From positions 2,170,001 through 2,234,000 of the forward strand of contig NC_015510.1 in NCBI RefSeq assembly GCF_000212735.1: 64,000 bases of DNA. The letters are read 5' to 3'. Made by a program: the position numbers and the translations under genes. The DNA comes from Haliscomenobacter hydrossis DSM 1100. GTDB taxonomy: Bacteria > Bacteroidota > Bacteroidia > Chitinophagales > Saprospiraceae. Shown here piece by piece: positions 15,567 to 23,363 of this stretch. A model generated the notes under the pieces. It searched no databases. It was given only the letters and a program-made list of their open reading frames with translations, and had not been told where the DNA came from. The first letter of the stretch is position 1. Every line of letters begins with the position of its first letter.

Positions 15567-17918
15567 CTAAAATTTATAATTGATACTCAATCTTGCATTG
15601 CGGTAAGCCTCAGCTTGCCAGTAATAAAACTGACTCCAGGCGTAATAAGCACCTGAAAGCAGATCGGCATCAAATAGGTTGTTGACGTTCAGCGCGATCC
15701 CAAATTTTGCAAACTGATAAGATACCGCAGCATCAAAACGGGTGTAGTTTGGCATGGTAGGATCAAGAGTCCGATCGTACTCGCCATACCAGGCCGTACG
15801 ACCTGAGGCATGAGAGATCCCCCAGGACAAGCCCAGTCCTTTTAAGGCACCGGCTGGTACCCGATAGCTTAGCCAGGCATTGGCAATGTGTTTGTCGGTG
15901 CCGGGCAGTTGTTTTTCCACCTGGTTGTTTTCGGTATCCTTGGTGATTTTACCATCGGTCAATGCGTAATTTAAGGTCACTTCCAAGCCGGTCAAGAGTT
16001 GGCCTTTTACGTCAAATTCTACTCCCTGGGTTTGGGTTTGCCCAAGCTGAATCGAGAAATACTGGTGCTGAGGGTCAGGAGTCAGGACATTGTTCTTGGT
16101 GATTCGATAAGCAGCCACCGATGCCGTCCAACGTCCATCCAGCCATTCCCGTTTGAGGCCAATTTCGTTGTTGGTACCCGTAATGGGGTCGAATTTTTTT
16201 TCATCAAAGGTAGCTCCAGCCTGCGGAACAAATGATTCGTCCAATACCGCATAAATACTGGTGTTGGGGTTCAAGGAATAACTTACGCCAACCCTTGGTG
16301 TAAATTTTTCAGTATTGGCCTCACCTGAATAAGGGTCTTCATCACCAGTGCTCGTAATTCTTCCGGCAAGTGTAAGCCGAAGTTTGTCCTTGAGCAAGCG
16401 GATTTCATCCTGTATGTATACTGCGGTGTAGAGGTTGTTGTAATGCACTCCACGCTCACGTACACTCAGCGAGCGGTCGTAAACGGGGTAAGCACTGGCA
16501 GGCACCTTACCATAAACGGGGTTATATACCGTAAAAGGTTCTGAACCATTGATCGCTCCGCCCTGGCTCCAGTCGTGGTAGAAATCTTTGTCGCCCATGT
16601 CTATACCCGCCAGGATGCGGTGTTTAATCTTTCCGGTAGCCACATCCCCATTGACAAAAAACTGACCTACCCGGGTTTGCCCTAAAATATCCCAGTTTGA
16701 AGCAGCCCGTAGCATGGTATCGCCTTTAAAACCTGAAGGCCAAAGGCTTTGTCCGATCTGGTCAAAATTCAGGTAAGCCAGTTGCCCGGTAAACTTCCAA
16801 TTTTTGTTGATGCTGTGTGAAAAAGTGACAAAAATGGATTGGTCTTTGATTTCGGTGGGAGCCATGTTGGCCTCCAGACTGGTAAAGTTCGCAGGCAAAC
16901 TGCCTAATTTGTTGGGAGAAAAAATGTAGTTGGACCCAATTGGCGACATCGTCACCCCCTGATAAGTATATTCGGCAGTAAGCGAGGTATTGGGATTAAT
17001 CTGAAATTTCAGCACCGGAGCAATGGATACCCGGTTGTTGTATTCAAAACTGCGCTGGGTTCCTTTGAGTTGCCCCATCAAATTGAGGCGATACTGGATT
17101 TTACCGTCTTTGCTCAATAAACCGTCAAAATCCAGGGTGCCTCGATAGGTGCCAAAACTACCCACGGTCATCCCCACTTCAGACTTGGAGATCCCGGTAG
17201 GTTTTTTCGTGACAACATTGTAAAAACCGCTGGGCTCACCACTGGCCAACATAAATCCAGCGGGGCCTTTCACAAATTCGATGCGCTCTACCATGCTCAT
17301 GTCTTCGGTAAGCGGACCCCAGGTTTCCTGGACGTTCATGCCATTGCGGAAAGCTGCTATCCGCGAGCCGCGCATGACAATCCGGGTATAAGTTTCCCAG
17401 TGCTCCGAACGGGTAGCACCGCTTACATTGCGAATCACCCCTTCCTGCATGTCAAAAATTTGCTGGTCTTGCAGGGTTTGCCGGGTGATGACCTGGATGT
17501 TTTGAGGCACTTCGAGTAGCGGTGTTTTTAAGCGCAGCGAGATGGAGGGATAATCCGTGACGTACTTGCTTGGATTGGCCGTTACGACGACCTCTTTGAG
17601 GTCTGCGCTGCTGGTCGTAAGTGTGAAATCCGCACTAGCCGTTTGTCCAGCTTTAACTTCAAGCGTCTGGTTTTGGGTCGTTAAACCTATAAAACTGGCC
17701 TGAAGGGTGTAAATTCCGGGTTTTACTCCTTCAATGAGATATGCGCCTTCTGCATCTACACTTGCGCCTTTGCCCGTACCTTTTAAAAGTATGTTTACAA
17801 ACTCAGCTGCTTTGCCGTCGCTGGTGCTTACACGACCTTTAATGTTGCCCGTTTGGGCTACTGCACTGCTAAAACCTATTAGTACGAAGAGAATAGACAA
17901 AAAAATAAAATTTCTCAT
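15567..17918 (-). CDS. TonB-dependent siderophore receptor
   Basis: 783 residues from ATG 17918 (MRNFIFLSILFVLIGFSSAVAQ; an ATG at 17927 would add three residues). Order of domains: signal peptide, carboxypeptidase-like regulatory domain (GNIKGRVSTSDGKAAEFVNI), plug (TPLLEVPQNIQVITRQTL, then VKGPAGFMLASGEPSGFYNVVTKKP, typical of the FhuA/FhuE siderophore class), and a 22-strand barrel ending in Phe (NARLSINYKF). It imports ferric siderophores across the outer membrane using TonB. It heads an operon with the PepSY protein and has an iron-type operator between its -7 box and start codon. The exact siderophore cannot be told. Confidence 0.9.
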   Translation of the reverse strand: MRNFIFLSILFVLIGFSSAVAQTGNIKGRVSTSDGKAAEFVNILLKGTGKGASVDAEGAYLIEGVKPGIYTLQASFIGLTTQNQTLEVKAGQTASADFTLTTSSADLKEVVVTANPSKYVTDYPSISLRLKTPLLEVPQNIQVITRQTLQDQQIFDMQEGVIRNVSGATRSEHWETYTRIVMRGSRIAAFRNGMNVQETWGPLTEDMSMVERIEFVKGPAGFMLASGEPSGFYNVVTKKPTGISKSEVGMTVGSFGTYRGTLDFDGLLSKDGKIQYRLNLMGQLKGTQRSFEYNNRVSIAPVLKFQINPNTSLTAEYTYQGVTMSPIGSNYIFSPNKLGSLPANFTSLEANMAPTEIKDQSIFVTFSHSINKNWKFTGQLAYLNFDQIGQSLWPSGFKGDTMLRAASNWDILGQTRVGQFFVNGDVATGKIKHRILAGIDMGDKDFYHDWSQGGAINGSEPFTVYNPVYGKVPASAYPVYDRSLSVRERGVHYNNLYTAVYIQDEIRLLKDKLRLTLAGRITSTGDEDPYSGEANTEKFTPRVGVSYSLNPNTSIYAVLDESFVPQAGATFDEKKFDPITGTNNEIGLKREWLDGRWTASVAAYRITKNNVLTPDPQHQYFSIQLGQTQTQGVEFDVKGQLLTGLEVTLNYALTDGKITKDTENNQVEKQLPGTDKHIANAWLSYRVPAGALKGLGLSWGISHASGRTAWYGEYDRTLDPTMPNYTRFDAAVSYQFAKFGIALNVNNLFDADLLSGAYYAWSQFYYWQAEAYRNARLSINYKF

Positions 17919-17930
17919 GATGCACATTTT

Positions 17931-17988
17931 TTATTAAGACTAAATCTAAATAATATCGCAAAAATAAGGATTGTCCCTCTTCCTGCAA
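17931..17988 (-). promoter_or_regulatory. promoter and operator-like site of the siderophore receptor
   Basis: Reading the minus strand, TTG (17986-17988) and TATTTTTG (17959-17966) are 19 bases apart. TTATTTAGATTTAGTCTTAATAA follows at 17931-17953, an imperfect inverted repeat with the GTCTTAATAA half-site. Placement just after the -7 box matches the DUF4856 and globin promoters. Confidence 0.6.
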
Positions 17989-18047
17989 GTAGTAGCTCAC
18001 TGTGCTTTGAACCTGAGGAAGAGAAGGAGAATTCAATAGTCCTAATC

Positions 18048-18244
18048 TTAGGTATGAAGTTGGGCGAATGGTTACCTAATGTACGGTCAAATTCGGCGAG
18101 AGACCTACCCAGTCCTTTCTGGGCTAAAAAATTTACATAACACTGATAATCAATTAAAAATAATACCCCCCTGGCTACATCAAGGTAAATATCTTTTGAA
18201 AGTAGCTCATCATTGAAATAACCTTATCTTGTCTTATACCTAAA
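18048..18244. promoter_or_regulatory. TTAGGTA / TACCTAA motifs upstream of the siderophore receptor
   Basis: TTAGGTA at 18048-18054 and TACCTAA at 18073-18079 form an inverted pair about 130 bp upstream of the receptor gene, and TACCTAAA recurs at 18237-18244. Apart from these, 17990-18280 shows no gene, only AT-rich sequence. Confidence 0.4.
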
Positions 18245-18280
18245 ATCAGACATTATAAACAATAAATGACTACCCAATTT

Positions 18281-18551
18281 TTACTTAAAATTAGGTGACA
18301 GTAACCAGTTTTGGGGAACCGTAGAATAATTTCCACCTTGTCGGTGCAACGCCTTATGAAAATTGAGAATCTGCTGCTCCGTATTGGCATTGGAAGTCAT
18401 CTGGAAGCCGAATTTGCCCGCCAGCAGGTGGCGTATCAAAGATGTTTTCCCCACTCGACGACGACCTAATACGGCTACAAACCGCAATGCTGGATGTTGG
18501 TAAGCATCTAGTAGAATTTTTAAGCTCTCGACCTATAAAAACTGCTTCCAT
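18281..18551 (-). pseudogene. fragment of an AAA ATPase (DUF234-type) gene
   Basis: The N-terminus MEAVFIGRELK is in one frame. After an A-run (AAAAA where AAAA is expected, near 18525) the protein continues in the next frame as ILLDAYQHPALRFVAVLGRRRVGKTSLIRHL, with the Walker A GRRRVGKTS. It stops at 18281, about 90 residues into a family of roughly 450-480. Both a one-base insertion and loss of most of the gene are seen. Such ATPases are common multicopy genes in this phylum, so this is likely a dead remnant. Confidence 0.75.
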
Positions 18552-18652
18552 GTTTTAATTTTCGGCTTTATGTCAAGAAAAGATCGAGTTAAAGCCGAAA
18601 ATATTGATCATTGCAGATATAAAGATATTAAGCGGTACTTTATATACTGGTT

Positions 18653-19984
18653 TTAATACCGCCCTTGATTCTTTGCCCAATTGATGTACAGTCGTAAGTT
18701 TTCTTCCAAACGTTTTATTGCCGCTTCTTTGGTCATTGTTTTAGCTCGTTGTAAGGCAGAAGAATCCCTGGTCATTTCTATATCTTTCATCAATTCTTGC
18801 TCTGTGTAGTGATAGGAAAAGCGTTTATCCTCAAAACTGATGGGTGCTACAAACAACTCTTTTTCCTCTGCCCAATAATCCAAAGCTTTGATTTCTTCCA
18901 AGCTGAACCGGCTGTTTTGGAATTTTTCTCTGGCCTCTCTTATTTTCTCTTTCCAATCAGAATGGTACTGCTGAAAGAGCTTTTGCAAGAAAATTTTTAC
19001 TTCTTTGTCCACCAAAAACGGGTCTTTCAACGCTGTCAATGCGTTTATGGCCGCCCTTGGCTTTTCAGGGTTTTGCAACAACCAGGTTCTTTGTTCATTG
19101 ATGTATTGATCCATGATCTTTTGCTCCCATTCTTTAGCGGGGACAAACTCATGCAACAGGGTGATGAAAAAATTCAATTCAAGGGCTTGCTCGAGTGCGA
19201 TCCAATTTTCTTCTTGCAAGGCTTTTTGAATGGCTGCTTTATTGTAAAAAGTTTTTTCTACCTCATTGTTAAATCGATCTTTGATCAGCATTTTGTAAAA
19301 CAACCATTCACCATTCTTCTGCTCTTTTTCCGACAAGCCCGAAAAAGTTGCTTTGGTGAAGAGTTTAAAAAAGTCTTTTTCTTCTTTTTTCCAGAAGGCT
19401 TTTTTTTCCAGATTTACCCAACCATATAAAGAAAAATCTGGATTGCCTTCAGCAAATTCTCTCCACATCTGAGCCAACTGCTTGGTACTAAGTACTGGTT
19501 CGGGAATTTGAGTAAATTCTTCGTTAATGATGGAGTTTCGATCAACATTATCATAATCTAAGATTGCAAAGCCGATCTTTTTTTCTTCATCAAAAACGCT
19601 AATGGGAAAAAGCATTTCCAGATAGACATCACTATACTTCCAGGGTACATTTTCTTTAACATTAAGCCCTTCCGCTTTGGAAACCCGCATCACAATTCCC
19701 CGGATTTCTTTGCTCGACAATTGATCGGGCAAGCCCGTGCCAAAAAATGCGGGCATGTATGGAAGTCCAGTTTTATCAAAAGTGAAATTATTGGCTACCT
19801 CCTGAGTATAGCCCTGACACGCCGTAACCCCCAACAATCCAACCCCCATTGCCCAATCCAACATCCGTTTTGAAAAAGGATAAGGCAATGCTTGTGGATC
19901 ATTCAAAGGATTTGGGTCAGTATATGCCGGGTACTTGGCTTTATGGTACCGACGGACAGGTTTGATTTCGAGTTGCTTTTTCAT
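18653..19984 (-). CDS. unusual lipoprotein partner of the radical SAM enzyme
   Basis: 443 residues, no family recognised. The first 40 residues are polar and basic (RRYHKAKYPAY, then DPNPLNDPQALPYPF), followed by a hydrophobic segment (residues 41-55) and Cys56 in LGVTAC, which fits a lipobox with a very long n-region. The rest is mostly helical, rich in Lys, Glu and Trp, with FFGTGLPDQLSSKEIRGIV near residue 80 and no visible catalytic motif. It starts 3 nt after the radical SAM gene stop, so the two are co-expressed. It may be the enzyme's substrate, or a surface protein that carries or protects the product. Both are inference. Confidence 0.6.
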   Translation of the reverse strand: MKKQLEIKPVRRYHKAKYPAYTDPNPLNDPQALPYPFSKRMLDWAMGVGLLGVTACQGYTQEVANNFTFDKTGLPYMPAFFGTGLPDQLSSKEIRGIVMRVSKAEGLNVKENVPWKYSDVYLEMLFPISVFDEEKKIGFAILDYDNVDRNSIINEEFTQIPEPVLSTKQLAQMWREFAEGNPDFSLYGWVNLEKKAFWKKEEKDFFKLFTKATFSGLSEKEQKNGEWLFYKMLIKDRFNNEVEKTFYNKAAIQKALQEENWIALEQALELNFFITLLHEFVPAKEWEQKIMDQYINEQRTWLLQNPEKPRAAINALTALKDPFLVDKEVKIFLQKLFQQYHSDWKEKIREAREKFQNSRFSLEEIKALDYWAEEKELFVAPISFEDKRFSYHYTEQELMKDIEMTRDSSALQRAKTMTKEAAIKRLEENLRLYINWAKNQGRY

Positions 19985-19987
19985 CGT

Positions 19988-21136
19988 TTATACCAGGTGT
20001 TCTAGGTAATCAATCATGGGATAAAGCGGATTATAGTGCTTGTGCAAGAACATTTGATTGCGCTTGCGCCAAAGGCGATTCGCCATGGCATCCACCAGTG
20101 GCATCAAGGTTCGTTCGTGGTAACAAACCACTGGGCTGGCCTGTGTAACCGTGCCTGTACTGGCAAAATTGATACAAGAACACCAACTGGCACAACGGCC
20201 TTGCAAAGCGCAACCGCTACAAGTATCCTTGGGTTTTTCGGAGCAACTGTGTAGATGTTGTCGACAGTTTTCGTCAAAACCACCATGCAACACATGCCCG
20301 ATCATAAACTCTGGCAAGGTTTCGGTGGTCACAAATTGAATACAGGGATAAAGTGCTCCATCTGGGGCAATGGAAAATTGGCGCTGGCCCAAGTTGCAGC
20401 GCTCATCCTGCCCCGGTGGCCCTTGGGTGTGCGAGCGAATGCGTTCATCAAAACAACTGAGGTAGAAGCGTTGATTTTGCTGCATCTTTTCCTCGTACCA
20501 ACGGGCGAGTTGATGGTAACTTTTTTCCAAATAACGCATGTCCTCCATCGTCCAATCCGCGCTGTAATCCAAAGTCAGATTGAAATACCTGAACCCTTTT
20601 TGATAGAGCCAATCAATAGACTCCGCAGCATGCCCAGCGGAATAGGGTGTAAGTACCGTGGTGACACTGGCACAAGGGTTGGCGCGCAACAAAATGGGAA
20701 TGGCTTTTTCAATCGCAACACTACTGCCTTTACCTGCTGCATTGGGCCGTTGGGCATCCTGGAGTCTAGGAGGCCCATCCACGCTTAAGGAAACGTAGAT
20801 GTCGCGCTGAGCCAAAGCTTGCATCATGGCTTCCGTCAACAAAGTACCATTGGTGCTCAGGCGAAAGGACAGGGTCATTTCGGCGGGTAATGCTCTTTTA
20901 AAGGAATCAGTAAGCCAAAACAATAACTCGGCTTCGATCAGGGGTTCACCACCAAAAAAGGTGATGTCCAGGTATTTTACTTGCGCCTTACGGGCTTCAT
21001 CGAGTACAAAATGTAAGGATTTAAGCGCAACTTCCCTCGACATGGGGCGATGTACTTTTGTTCCAGTATAGCAGTAAGTGCAACGCAAATTACACTGGTG
21101 CGTCAGGTGAAAAGTGGCGGCAAGTGTTTGAGTCAT
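19988..21136 (-). CDS. radical SAM/SPASM domain protein (peptide- or protein-modifying type)
   Basis: A 382-residue enzyme with the radical SAM cluster motif CNLRCTYC (Cys15, Cys19, Cys22), the GGE motif in FFGGEPLIE, and a C-terminal SPASM region with Cys-rich segments (CNLGQRQFSIAPDGALYPC, then CSGCALQGRCASWCSC) that would bind extra Fe-S clusters. This is the layout of sulfatase-maturase-like and RiPP-maturing enzymes. No sulfatase and no clear short precursor peptide is adjacent; the only partner is the lipoprotein 3 nt downstream. It probably acts on a protein in the cytoplasm. The chemistry is unknown. Confidence 0.85.
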   Translation of the reverse strand: MTQTLAATFHLTHQCNLRCTYCYTGTKVHRPMSREVALKSLHFVLDEARKAQVKYLDITFFGGEPLIEAELLFWLTDSFKRALPAEMTLSFRLSTNGTLLTEAMMQALAQRDIYVSLSVDGPPRLQDAQRPNAAGKGSSVAIEKAIPILLRANPCASVTTVLTPYSAGHAAESIDWLYQKGFRYFNLTLDYSADWTMEDMRYLEKSYHQLARWYEEKMQQNQRFYLSCFDERIRSHTQGPPGQDERCNLGQRQFSIAPDGALYPCIQFVTTETLPEFMIGHVLHGGFDENCRQHLHSCSEKPKDTCSGCALQGRCASWCSCINFASTGTVTQASPVVCYHERTLMPLVDAMANRLWRKRNQMFLHKHYNPLYPMIDYLEHLV

Positions 21137-21349
21137 AGTGGGATATTATATGTTTTAAAAACGGGAAAGGTTTGTCATAAATTACAAAGACTCAGTTCTT
21201 TCGCCAGAGGTTCAAAAAAATGCGTTTCCATCCGTCTCCGTAAGGGGGCGGCGGTGATAACCGAGACTGAGCAAGAAAAGATATGACTTCATAGCGTATT
21301 GTGATTTCAGTACATGATAAACTGCAAACAAGCTTCACCCAAATAAATA

Positions 21350-21381
21350 GGGCTGTAAAGGGTTGATCTCCTTTACAGCCC
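21350..21381. terminator. 12-bp intergenic hairpin between the radical SAM and rhodopsin genes
   Basis: GGGCTGTAAAGG (21350-21361) pairs perfectly with CCTTTACAGCCC (21370-21381) over an 8-nt loop. Both flanking genes are on the minus strand, so it lies after the rhodopsin gene and before the radical SAM gene. On the minus strand the stem is followed by TATTTATTTGG, a weak U-tract, so it may terminate the rhodopsin transcript. The rest of 21137-21554 shows no gene. Confidence 0.55.
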
Positions 21382-21554
21382 ATTCTGTGTGATAGGACTT
21401 AATCGTTTTATGGCTAAAGCTAAAAAAACGTTAAAAAGTCTCACCTATCCTAGAAAGTCCATAACTTGCACCTTTATTACTAATGCAATTCAGCCTACTT
21501 TCTGGTTTATCCTGGGGTAGGCTTTTTCATTGATCAACAAGTTCGCTGATCTCA

Positions 21555-22304
21555 TTAGGCGGTTTGTAGCTTTTGATTGCTGCTGATGGCCAAGCTGTAA
21601 ATGACCAACCCGAAACCAATTTTGTTGACCGCATCTCCGATATTGTAGATCAAATCCATGGCTTTGACTGGCAATACTCCACTTAGCAATCCACCTTCGA
21701 TGGCCATGTAACCAATGGGATAAATAGCCCAACCCACAAAGATGAACCATCCCAAAATCCGCATGGCATTTTGCAGGTTTGGGTCAGCAGAGCTGTTTGC
21801 CAATTTTCTGGCACCACCAAACCATACGTCATAGGCAATGAATGCATAACCGACGGTAGAGATAGCTCCCCAAATCGCCGATTGGCTACGGAAGACCGTT
21901 TCGCCTAAGTAACCAGTTACAAGCATCCATACTGACCAGAAAATCATGCGCCACATGAGGCTTTGCTTGGCACCGTAGGGCTTCAGAATGAGGTAAAATT
22001 CGACACACATCAAGGGTACCGTCAAAATCCAGTCGATGTACCGAAACTCGGTTGGTGATGTTTGGTTTTCGGCCCAAAAGCTGCGCATGTAAAAATAGTG
22101 CGCAGCAGCAATTCCGGTGATCAGGGCGGATACGAGCAGAGAGTCTTTCCACTTCCCTTCCACCCGGGTCATTTGGACGAAGAAGAAAACGGTTGAAGCC
22201 AACATGGCCATTGAACCGATGAAAAAGGTGAAGCCAACGTAATCTCCGGGCTGTAGTTGAGCCAGAAGGAAGGGCTGAATGTTGTTGATTACTAATGCAT
22301 TCAT
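21555..22304 (-). CDS. proton-pumping rhodopsin with antenna-type fenestration
   Basis: The start is set at ATG 22304 (MNALVINNIQ), giving 249 residues and seven helices. Retinal attaches to Lys228 (DAVNKIGF). The pump triad reads Asp91, Thr95, Glu102 in RYIDWILTVPLMCVEF, the DTE pattern of outward proton pumps. The spectral-tuning position (105 in proteorhodopsin) is Met99, which goes with green absorption. His69 pairs with Asp91. At the position of bacteriorhodopsin Trp138 (VWWAIST) the sequence is Gly146 (IWGAIST), the change that opens a window for a carotenoid antenna in xanthorhodopsin. Retinal-synthesis genes lie directly upstream on the same strand. Confidence 0.95.
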   Translation of the reverse strand: MNALVINNIQPFLLAQLQPGDYVGFTFFIGSMAMLASTVFFFVQMTRVEGKWKDSLLVSALITGIAAAHYFYMRSFWAENQTSPTEFRYIDWILTVPLMCVEFYLILKPYGAKQSLMWRMIFWSVWMLVTGYLGETVFRSQSAIWGAISTVGYAFIAYDVWFGGARKLANSSADPNLQNAMRILGWFIFVGWAIYPIGYMAIEGGLLSGVLPVKAMDLIYNIGDAVNKIGFGLVIYSLAISSNQKLQTA

Positions 22305-22406
22305 GATGTAATAAGGTTTATTAAGAAAATGATTTATGCTTAACGAAGGGTGATCTGAAATGTTCAAATTATTCAGAACTTTCAATACAAATAAAAAAAT
22401 AAAGGC

Positions 22407-23363
22407 CTACTCAGGAACGGTTGCTCCCCATTCCACCTCAGCAGGCTGTCCAATTCGGTACAACATTTCGATAAGGAGCAGATGAGGTAGGGTAACCAAA
22501 GACAGAAAAATGAACAGAATCCCCCAAACCGCATCCAATTGGATGGAGTTGGAATACCAAATCATCATCATCAGTCCAAAAATGGCCAATCCAGTATAAG
22601 GTATGGCCTCCCGGACATAATCTTTAAGTCGATACCCAGGCTTTTGTGATTGAAAAAAAACAATTTGATCTTGGATGGAGCTCAGCGCGTGCCAACCTGA
22701 GAAATAAAGGGCAAATCCCACTAAAAGTGGCGTGGACACAAAAAGGACAAGCAAGATGCATAAGTTTAAAACTTCGGCCCAAACTTGCTGAAGCGTCAAC
22801 TTCCCTCCTACCCAAAGTAAACCGATCATCCCAAAGTTAAGGATCACAACCAATCCGATACCACCGTTGAGCAGTAGCGGTGATGCCTGGGGAAGGGGAC
22901 GCTGAATGATCGAGGCAACAATGGGTTGAGCCGTTTCAAAATGAGCCAAAATCGGTACGAAAAGCACAAAAGCACCATAAAGCACATAAAGTAGAGCTCG
23001 AGGCCAGCTTCCCAGGTTTACATAATTCCAATTGGATTGTCCAAAATGATACATGGACGTCAGTAAAAAAATCAGCAGACTAAAGACCGGGCTTAACCAC
23101 CATAAGAGGGCATAGATCAGCATCAAGCCTAAATAACCGCTGTAAAAACGCGTCATCATTGGTTTTCCCCCCTTCCGGTAGAGCAATACACTGAAAATTC
23201 GATGATCAGTTGCGCCATGGGGGATGCCCAAACCTGCGATCAGCATTAGCGCCAGAAAGAGGCTCAAGTGCTGGGCTAAGCCTGGTAACACCAGCATCAG
23301 CGTAGACAGCAATAAACTGGACAGACGCAACCAAAAATAGAGGACAGGATAACGTGCGGTCAT
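22407..23363 (-). CDS. blh: Brp/Blh family beta-carotene 15,15'-dioxygenase
   Basis: A 318-residue multi-pass membrane enzyme that cleaves beta-carotene into two retinals. The conserved His motifs of the family are all visible: GIPHGATDH near residue 47, MYHFGQSNW near 105, FSGWHALSS around 225, and LPHLLLIE near 297. Its ATG overlaps the crtY stop by 4 nt (ATGA), so translation is coupled, and the rhodopsin follows 102 nt later. It supplies the chromophore of that rhodopsin. Confidence 0.93.
   Translation of the reverse strand: MTARYPVLYFWLRLSSLLLSTLMLVLPGLAQHLSLFLALMLIAGLGIPHGATDHRIFSVLLYRKGGKPMMTRFYSGYLGLMLIYALLWWLSPVFSLLIFLLTSMYHFGQSNWNYVNLGSWPRALLYVLYGAFVLFVPILAHFETAQPIVASIIQRPLPQASPLLLNGGIGLVVILNFGMIGLLWVGGKLTLQQVWAEVLNLCILLVLFVSTPLLVGFALYFSGWHALSSIQDQIVFFQSQKPGYRLKDYVREAIPYTGLAIFGLMMMIWYSNSIQLDAVWGILFIFLSLVTLPHLLLIEMLYRIGQPAEVEWGATVPE

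Noticed and set aside
21192-21383. 63-codon minus-strand ORF upstream of the radical SAM gene, considered as a RiPP precursor
   Set aside because: It begins inside the 12-bp hairpin, has no leader/core-like pattern, and its composition looks random; kept only as a remote possibility.
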